NCBI RefSeq assembly: GCF_041197575.1
Contig: NZ_JBDKXB010000002.1
Span: 231,052-295,051 of the forward strand
Origin: Thioalkalicoccus limnaeus
GTDB taxonomy: Bacteria > Pseudomonadota > Gammaproteobacteria > Chromatiales > Chromatiaceae
Length of the DNA: 64,000 nt
Direction of reading: 5' to 3'
Numbering within the stretch: the stretch's first letter is position 1; every line of letters starts with the position of its first letter. The translations under genes were made by a program, and so were the position numbers. A model generated the notes under the pieces. It worked only from the letters and a program-made list of their open reading frames with translations, was not told the origin of the DNA and made no database searches. Of this stretch, positions 59,517 through 64,000 are shown in pieces.

Positions 59517-59801
59517 ATGCGCATGCATCAACCGCCCCATCCGGGCGAGCTTCTACGGGAGTTGTGGCTCAAACCGCTGAAACTGACGATCAAAGACGCG
59601 GCTAGCGCCCTGAAGGTCTCGCGCAAGGCGCTGTCTGAACTGGTCAACACCAAGACGAGCTTGGCCCCTGAGATGGCGCTGCGCCTGGAACTGGCCTTTG
59701 GCAAAAGCGCAGAAAGCTGGCTGGCGCACCAGGCGGCGTACGATCTTTGGCAGTTGGAAGGCCAGAAGGCTGCTTTAGGCGTGCAACGGCTAGCGGCCTA
59801 A
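59517..59801 (+). CDS. higA: HigA-family antitoxin
   Basis: The 94-residue protein MRMHQPPHPGELLRELWLKP, LKLTIKDAASALKVSRKALS and ELVNTKTSLAPEMALRLELA is a complete HigA with an XRE-type HTH. In higBA the toxin comes first, as here. Because the toxin has lost its start, this antitoxin probably survives alone; its own promoter would have to lie in the toxin remnant or the element. Confidence 0.88.
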   Translation: MRMHQPPHPGELLRELWLKPLKLTIKDAASALKVSRKALSELVNTKTSLAPEMALRLELAFGKSAESWLAHQAAYDLWQLEGQKAALGVQRLAA

Positions 59802-59920
59802 AGCGGAGGCCGAGGCGCCGCTCGGTGATGGCCAGTCCTTCGCGCTGCTGGCTAATGGCTGCCACGCTCGAAGAGTGCTTCGAGCCGGACGAACGGCACT
59901 GACCCGGGCGCGCAGCAGAT

Positions 59921-60169
59921 TCAAGCCCGCTCTCCCCCCAGGAACAGCCGTGCCACGTCCTCGTTATGGGCGTCGATATTGTCAGGCACCTCGAATTTAC
60001 CCTTGGCGACGCCGAGACGTTGGCCGACCGGCCCTGCATCCACCGCCACCAACTTGGCGACGGGACGACCATTACGGGCGATGATGATCTCGCGCTCCCG
60101 CCCTTGCTCGATCGCTTCCACCAAGCGAGACAGCGAGGATTTCGCTTGCAACGTGTTGACGGCTAGCAT
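59921..60169 (-). CDS. Phd/YefM-type antitoxin, orphan
   Basis: The 82-residue protein MLAVNTLQAKSSLSRLVEAI, EQGREREIIIARNGRPVAKL is a full Phd-type antitoxin with an acidic tail (DNIDAHNEDVARLFLGGE). After its stop the minus strand reads TTGAATCTGCTG, like the first codons of a VapC toxin with the ATG changed, and then loses similarity. The toxin is therefore gone. Confidence 0.83.
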   Translation of the reverse strand: MLAVNTLQAKSSLSRLVEAIEQGREREIIIARNGRPVAKLVAVDAGPVGQRLGVAKGKFEVPDNIDAHNEDVARLFLGGERA

Positions 60170-60318
60170 CTTTCGTGTGCGAGAAACCCCGCCGTTCAGG
60201 CGGGGAGGGAAGGCGTACCGCGTGTAGCGCGGTTGCCCGTTCCACCCGCGTCCTCCGTTCAAGTCGGTTGATCTGGAATTAGTCTAGGCTGGACTAGCCA
60301 AGTGCCACAAGCGGTAGC

Positions 60319-60418
60319 TGAGCCCACAGCGGGCAAAAGACATGACCTGACCCCATTCCTTGTGCTCCTGCGTTCCCCCGGTCTTCTCCGGAAATGTTGT
60401 ATTTCAAGACCTGACCCC
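60319..60418 (+). repeat. Hairpin elements A5 and B4 in tandem
   Basis: A5 (60319-60360) has GAGCCCACAGCGGGCAAAAG and ACATGACCTGACCCC. B4 (60391-60418) has GAAATGTTGTATTTC and AAGACCTGACCCC. Between B4 and the DUF3782 3' fragment the phrase CTGACCCCCTTCCCC is repeated twice. Confidence 0.7.
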
Positions 60419-60441
60419 CTTCCCCTGACCCCCTTCCCCCT

Positions 60442-60667
60442 GCTGCTGATCTGCGAGCTGAAGTCGTCGATCGACAAGGCCGGGATGTACATCTTCGAGC
60501 GCAAGGCCCGCTTCTACGAAGCGCGGCACCAACGCAAGGCGGCGCGCTTGATCGTGATCTCGCCGATGATCGACGCGCGGGCGCGCAAGGTCGCCGAGCG
60601 ACTGGGCATCGAGACCTACCATGATTCCACGGACGTGACGTCGGTGGACGAACCGCCGACCGAATGA
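60442..60667 (+). pseudogene. DUF3782 gene, 3' fragment
   Basis: From LLICELKSSIDKAGMYIFER to the stop, this matches the last 75 residues of copies 2 and 4. The sequence upstream of the join is hairpin element debris. The downstream tail (60668-60780) is that of the other copies. It could be the other end of copy 3 (55031-55500), but a middle part of about 100 residues is missing from both. Confidence 0.8.
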
Positions 60668-60870
60668 CTTCCGCGGCGTACCCGACTGGCCTGCTCGTAG
60701 AGGTCGCGCGGGACGCGCACGGGAATGCACGCTCGATTGGACGTTACATGTGCGACCTGACCCCCGGTTGCGCTTGCATTACCCTGAACTGCCACCGTAA
60801 TTCCCTTGCGTGGGGTCGACCGACGCCCCCTTCCCGCGCTCGGTCGCCGAAACGGGTTTTTGGAGGGGAC

Positions 60871-60898
60871 GCAATGTTGCATTTCAAGACCTGACCCC
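60871..60898 (+). repeat. Hairpin element B5
   Basis: GCAATGTTGCATTTCAAGAC then CTGACCCC. It forms the present 3' end of a small minus-strand membrane gene, whose frame runs into the element. The stretch 60781-60870 holds nothing recognisable. Confidence 0.7.
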
Positions 60899-61086
60899 AT
60901 TCCCTGCTGCTGCCGTTGCCAATGTGGCCGATGTTGCCGGATCAACATGACCAACCCGGGCACCACAGTAAAGCCAATCAGGAGGCGCGCACCGAGCTCG
61001 GCGCCGATGATGTCGGCGAGGTCGGCACCGAGCAGGAGTGCAATGCCGACTAAGAAATTGCCGAGCAGCAGAGCCGCGATGGCCAT
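60899..61086 (-). pseudogene. Small membrane protein truncated by hairpin element
   Basis: MAIAALLLGNFLVGIALLLG, ADLADIIGAELGARLLIGFT and VVPGLVMLIRQHRPHW give two membrane segments with a short acidic loop. After about 62 residues the frame runs into element B5 (residues GSGLEMQH are the translated element), so the real C-terminus is lost. No family is recognised. It lies after the pilin gene, beyond a terminator. Confidence 0.5.
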
Positions 61087-61111
61087 GCGATCTAACCTCT
61101 TTCCGGAGACT

Positions 61112-61137
61112 GAAAAGGCGCCGGATGGCGCCTTTTC
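61112..61137 (-). terminator. Rho-independent terminator after the pilin gene
   Basis: GAAAAGGCGCC-GGAT-GGCGCCTTTTC is a perfect 11-bp stem with T-rich flanks on both sides. It lies 33 bases after the pilin stop on the minus strand and can act in both directions. Confidence 0.85.
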
Positions 61138-61169
61138 GTTTTGAGGGAAATCAGGATGCCAACGCTAAC

Positions 61170-61604
61170 TCATTCAGCCGCACCGACACGGCAATTCGCA
61201 GGCACATATTTATTATTATCGGCTTCGTCAACCTCGCATACCCATGTGATTCGCCCCTCGCCGACCTCGCCCGCCGCGAACGTTGGATCTGGTGTCAAAG
61301 TGATCTCCACGTCTCGTGCGAGAGCGGTGTATACGATGGTGATCGTCCCATCGTCACCAATAGTGATTTCATCGACGATATCAGTCGAGTCAGGTTCCTC
61401 CCAGCCCAGTCCAGCCGCCGCCGCACCGGTTTGAATGTTCTCAGCAACGATAGTCCGCGCTGGAGAGGCGAGACTCAGACCTTCCGTCACCCGCGCGCGA
61501 ACCGTGTAATCGTTGTACGCCGGAATCGCAATCGCCGCCAGAATACCGATGATCGCGACGACGATCATCAGTTCGATCAAGGTAAAGCCTTGCTGTTTGT
61601 GCAT
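61170..61604 (-). CDS. pilA: Type IV major pilin (PilA-like)
   Basis: The 144-residue prepilin starts MHKQQGFTLIELMIVVAIIG. Cleavage after Gly6 gives a mature N-terminal Phe with Glu at position 5, and the hydrophobic helix continues ILAAIAIPAYNDYTVRARV. The C-terminal part has a Cys pair (WVCEVDEADNNKYVPANC) forming the usual disulphide loop. It polymerises into type IV pili for attachment, twitching and DNA uptake. No other pil gene is in the window. A possible sigma-54 site lies upstream and a terminator downstream. Confidence 0.93.
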   Translation of the reverse strand: MHKQQGFTLIELMIVVAIIGILAAIAIPAYNDYTVRARVTEGLSLASPARTIVAENIQTGAAAAGLGWEEPDSTDIVDEITIGDDGTITIVYTALARDVEITLTPDPTFAAGEVGEGRITWVCEVDEADNNKYVPANCRVGAAE

Positions 61605-61708
61605 CGTAATGTCCTCTGTGGATCATGGATGGTCGTCGAACCCGGAATGCCGGAAGACCCCTCGGGCCACCTGGCCGCGCGCCGTCTTCCGCTCCTGGCC
61701 TGATGACA

Positions 61709-61723
61709 GCAGCAATCGGGCCA
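61709..61723 (-). promoter_or_regulatory. Possible sigma-54 promoter of pilA
   Basis: On the minus strand, TGGCCCGATTGCTGC matches TGGCACG-N4-TTGC with GG at -24 and GC at -12 and two mismatches. It would give a leader of about 95 bases before pilA. Established knowledge: pilA is sigma-54/PilR dependent in pseudomonads. A single match in a GC-rich region can arise by chance. Confidence 0.4.
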
Positions 61724-61937
61724 ACCTTGTCGCGCTGGCCCCGGCCCGCCGCAGGTGCTTGTTCCGAAAGCCTTGCCGACCCGGATGCCACCAGCCGTCC
61801 ACACGCCGCTCGCGCGCGCCAGCCACCGCGACCGACCTTCCCGGTCAAGAAGTGACGAAAATTGTCAAAACCGGCCGTCGGCGATTTTCGACCGCTTAGG
61901 CGGCGCGACACGTCCGGCGCGGCCTTCCGAGGGAGGA

Positions 61938-62005
61938 GGGGTCAGGTCTTGAAATGCAGCATTTCGGGCGCGGGGGCGGGGGTCAGGCCTCGAAAAGGAA
62001 GGGGG
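61938..62005 (-). repeat. Hairpin element B6 and B-like tail (inverted)
   Basis: GGGGTCAGGTCTTGAAATGC then AGCATTTC (61938-61965), followed by a GC-rich run and GGGGGTCAGGCCTCGAAAAG. The same paired arrangement recurs at 63928-64000. The orientation is opposite to B1-B5. Confidence 0.75.
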
Positions 62006-62010
62006 CAGGG

Positions 62011-62240
62011 GGTCACCATTTAGCTGACCCTGGTCAAGAGGCGACAGAAGTTCCTCGCGGCCTGGCGCGATGATCTGGATCAATTATCCACGAAACGCTG
62101 CGTTGTGCCTTGGACGCGCCGTCGGTTCTCTTTGTGGTGGTTGCGGAGCCGATCCGCACCAGTCACCCTTCAGGTTCTAGGCGCTGGGGCTGCTCCCGAT
62201 GGGGAGAAGACACCCGGCCCGTGGCTCATGCGAGCCCCAG
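62011..62240 (-). repeat. Repeat family R2, copy c (inverted)
   Basis: GGTCACCATTTAGCTGACCC to GGCTCATGCGAGCCCCAG, the reverse complement of copy a over its full length. It starts six bases after element B6. Between 62241 and 62500 I see no gene; this may include the right non-coding end of the IS110 remnant. Confidence 0.75.
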
Positions 62241-62500
62241 AAAATCGTCAGTACCCCGCCAAGGTCCAAGTGGTACACGGCCATGCCTGGAGGCGGGCCG
62301 TGCGTTCACAGATCTCTGGCTGACGCTCCGGTGGAGCGCACCCAACCCCGTTGTGGCTCAGCGGCGGGGGCGTCTCGGTCACATACGCTGTCGCTCCGTG
62401 TCGGTGGCCATCCTCGGCGGGAATGCCTCGGGGCTCAATCAGATCTGGTGGCTGCTCGCCAACCCCGTGTCCGAGCTCACCGAGGCATGCCCGATTTGGT

Positions 62501-63106
62501 TCAGGCGAAGGCGCGGTTCACATCGAACGCGCGGCCTTCGCGCAGAATGTGGTAACAGGCGCGCGCCAGCTTGTGGGCGACGGCCTTGGTCGCCACCACG
62601 GCCTTGGTCTTGGCGCGCTTGCGTTGATAATAGCGCTTGATCTGCGGGTTGTAGCGCACGGCGAAGTTGGCCGCCTCGACGTACGCCCAAGCGAGGTATT
62701 TGTTGCCGTTCTTGGTGTTGCCCTGACCCTTCTGCTTGCCGTTGGAGACGTGCTGGCTGCCGACGCAACGACAGTAGGAGGCGTAGTGCCCGACGTGCCC
62801 GAAGCGCTCGATGGGACCGGTCTCCAGCACGATGGTCAGCCCGAGGATACGCCCGATGCCGCTGACGGTTTGCAGCGCTCGCCAGGTCGGCGACGCCTTT
62901 GTCTGCCGCCAGGCCTCGCGCTCGAGCAGCTCGATCGCTGCCTGCTGGCCGCGCATCGCCAGGACCGTGCTCTGGATGGCCAACGCCAAGTTGGGGTCGG
63001 CGACCCGCTCGGCGACCGACTCCGGCGTCAAGCGCCGCACCTCGTTGGCGCTGATGGAGCGCCCGCGGTTGCGCGAGAACAGATTCTGCACCGCCAGGAT
63101 GTTGGC
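62501..63106 (-). pseudogene. IS110-family transposase, 5' truncated
   Basis: The frame holds the C-terminal Transposase_20 half: RALQTVSGIGRILGLTIVLE, GPIERFGHVGHYASYCRCVG, SQHVSNGKQKGQGNTKNGNK and YLAWAYVEAANFAVRYNPQI. The catalytic Ser region is present. The N-terminal RuvC-like DEDD half (about 140 residues) is missing, and coding sequence meets element B7 at about 63107. It cannot transpose alone. IS110 elements use a bridge RNA from a non-coding end; whether one survives here is unclear. Confidence 0.82.
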
Positions 63107-63117
63107 CGTGGGGGCAG

Positions 63118-63175
63118 GGGGTCAGGTCTTGAAATGCAACATTTCGGGCTGTAGGAGAAGACGGCAGGGTCTAAA
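63118..63175 (-). repeat. Hairpin element B7 (inverted)
   Basis: GGGGTCAGGTCTTGAAATGC, AACATTTC, then GGGCTGTAGGAGAAGACGGC, the inverse of the B1 leader. It abuts the truncated end of the IS110 transposase. Nothing else is recognised between here and 63374. Confidence 0.75.
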
Positions 63176-63374
63176 TTCCGTGGATCTACGGGACACCCAC
63201 CTTGTTGCACCTCGTTGATGCCTCGGGCCGGTCACTGCAGGGGTCAAGGAAACATACGGGTCACCTATTTTGTTGACGGCGCGGCGGGCTCGCCGTAGAG
63301 TTTTTGCGAGGCGCGAGGAGTAGAGGGCACTCATTAGCCGTTAGCCGTCCCCTGACAAGAGAAGATGCGGTTGT

Positions 63375-63620
63375 ATGACCAAGCGCGACAAGCGTTTTGC
63401 CGCCTTGCGCGCCAACCCTAAGAGCGTGCGTTTCGAGGATGCCTGCCGGATTGCGCAGTCATTGGTTTTCGAATGCCAAGGCGGACAAGGTTCTCATCGA
63501 ACTTATGGTCGTTTTGGCGAGCCTACCCTGCTAAATTTTCAGAACCGGGGCGGTTACATCAAAGCCTATCAGGCCAGGCAATTGATCGAAATGGTGGACA
63601 AGTATGGACAGGGCAAATAG
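63375..63620 (+). CDS. hicA: HicA-family toxin
   Basis: The 81-residue protein MTKRDKRFAALRANPKSVRF, then FECQGGQGSHRTYGRFGEPT, has the HicA dsRBD-like fold with the catalytic His41 in GSH, and ends in YIKAYQARQLIEMVDKY. HicA cleaves mRNA. It overlaps hicB by 17 bases. Slightly longer than usual at the N-terminus, which matches the FEDACRIAQ type of HicA. Confidence 0.9.
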   Translation: MTKRDKRFAALRANPKSVRFEDACRIAQSLVFECQGGQGSHRTYGRFGEPTLLNFQNRGGYIKAYQARQLIEMVDKYGQGK

Positions 63621-63828
63621 ATACCTTGTAGAGATATTTTGGAGCGATGAAGACCAGGGGTTCATTGCGATCGCCCCTGATTTGCCTGGCTGTTCCGCAT
63701 TTGGCGAGACGCAGCAAGAAGCCCTGCACGAAATGAGCTTGGCGATGGCCTCTTGGCTGGAGGCATGTGCGAACATGAATCGCCCGTATCCAGAGCCCAA
63801 AGCCAAGCCCCAGCGACTTGCCGCATGA
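63604..63828 (+). CDS. hicB: HicB-family antitoxin
   Basis: The 74-residue protein MDRANRYLVEIFWSDEDQGF, IAIAPDLPGCSAFGETQQEA and LHEMSLAMASWLEACANMNR has the HicB partial RNase-H fold with the conserved DLPGC.A.GET. The DNA-binding C-terminus is very short (PYPEPKAKPQRLAA), as in many stand-alone HicB proteins. It neutralises the upstream HicA. Confidence 0.9.
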   Translation: MDRANRYLVEIFWSDEDQGFIAIAPDLPGCSAFGETQQEALHEMSLAMASWLEACANMNRPYPEPKAKPQRLAA

Positions 63829-63866
63829 GAGCTGGCCCCGGGAGGTTGGGCAGAGATCGAGGCTTC

Positions 63867-63894
63867 GGGGTCAGGTCTTGCAATGCAACATTTC
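63867..63894 (-). repeat. Hairpin element B8 (inverted)
   Basis: GGGGTCAGGTCTTGCAATGC then AACATTTC, 32 bases before B9's flank. One stem base differs (C for A), so the hairpin has one mismatch. Confidence 0.65.
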
Positions 63895-63927
63895 GAGGGT
63901 AGTGATCACATAGGGTCCATAGGGTCT

Positions 63928-64000
63928 GGGGTCAGGTCTTGAAATGCAGCATTTCGGGCGCGGGGGCGGGGGTCAGGCCTCGAAAAGTAACATCCCTGGT
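63928..64000 (-). repeat. Hairpin element B9 and B-like tail, at window edge
   Basis: GGGGTCAGGTCTTGAAATGC, AGCATTTC, a GC-rich run, and GGGGGTCAGGCCTCGAAAAG followed by TAACATCCCTGG. It repeats the B6 arrangement (61938-62005) almost base for base. The final TAACATCCCTGG is the inverse of the end of repeat C copy 3. Confidence 0.75.

Overview
This window looks like a high-GC gammaproteobacterial chromosome, most likely a purple-sulfur-bacterium relative (Chromatiales). The inference rests on the housekeeping genes (xseA, guaB-guaA, rnr-rlmB, nth), a type IV pilin, an Mla-type envelope transport operon, a cytochrome c'-like protein, and a strong build-up of toxin-antitoxin genes, DUF3782 genes and coiled-coil genes. 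No photosynthesis gene is present, so the taxonomic guess is an inference. All functional calls come from reading translated sequence, motifs and gene order; no database search was run.

Layout. 1-5.5 kb: a heptosyltransferase running off the left edge, xseA, and the guaB-guaA operon. 5.5-13.05 kb: a 7.5-kb genomic island inserted at the 3' end of guaA. It is bounded by a 13/14-bp direct repeat, carries a tyrosine integrase with arm-type repeats at both ends, and has a defence-like cargo: an HTH-fused SF2 helicase with a small zinc-cluster protein, an AbiEi/AbiEii toxin-antitoxin pair, two AlpA/MerR-like regulators and an IS66 remnant. 13-42.5 kb: mostly ordinary chromosome, with polyprenol-sugar glycosyltransferases, tRNA-Ser, a CBS-PAS-GGDEF-EAL protein, nth, cell-wall enzymes, a SIR2-like protein, TRAP permeases without a binding protein, a low-GC RraA-family gene, rnr-rlmB, cobT-cobD and a six-gene Mla/MCE operon that ends in a predicted haem-binding diguanylate cyclase.

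42.5-64 kb is an accessory region. It holds intact MazEF-like, MntA-HepT, ParD/RelE-like and HicAB pairs, a Fic protein, a Uma2 nuclease, a HigA, a DUF433 and two Phd-type antitoxins whose toxins are broken or missing, three intact and two broken DUF3782 (PD-(D/E)XK-like) genes, and three copies of a coiled-coil membrane protein that differ by 11-residue repeats. Between the genes lie several dispersed repeat families. The most striking are short hairpins followed by the tail AAGACCTGAC(A/C)CC. These sit at or next to breakpoints of truncated genes: HigB, IS110 transposase, DUF3782 and a small membrane protein. They read on the plus strand up to 60.9 kb and on the minus strand from 61.9 kb, changing orientation around the pilin gene. 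The hairpin family, the repeat-length variation in the coiled-coil and nuclease-like proteins, the consistent loss of toxins rather than antitoxins, and the helicase/zinc-cluster pair in the guaA island are the parts most likely to repay study.
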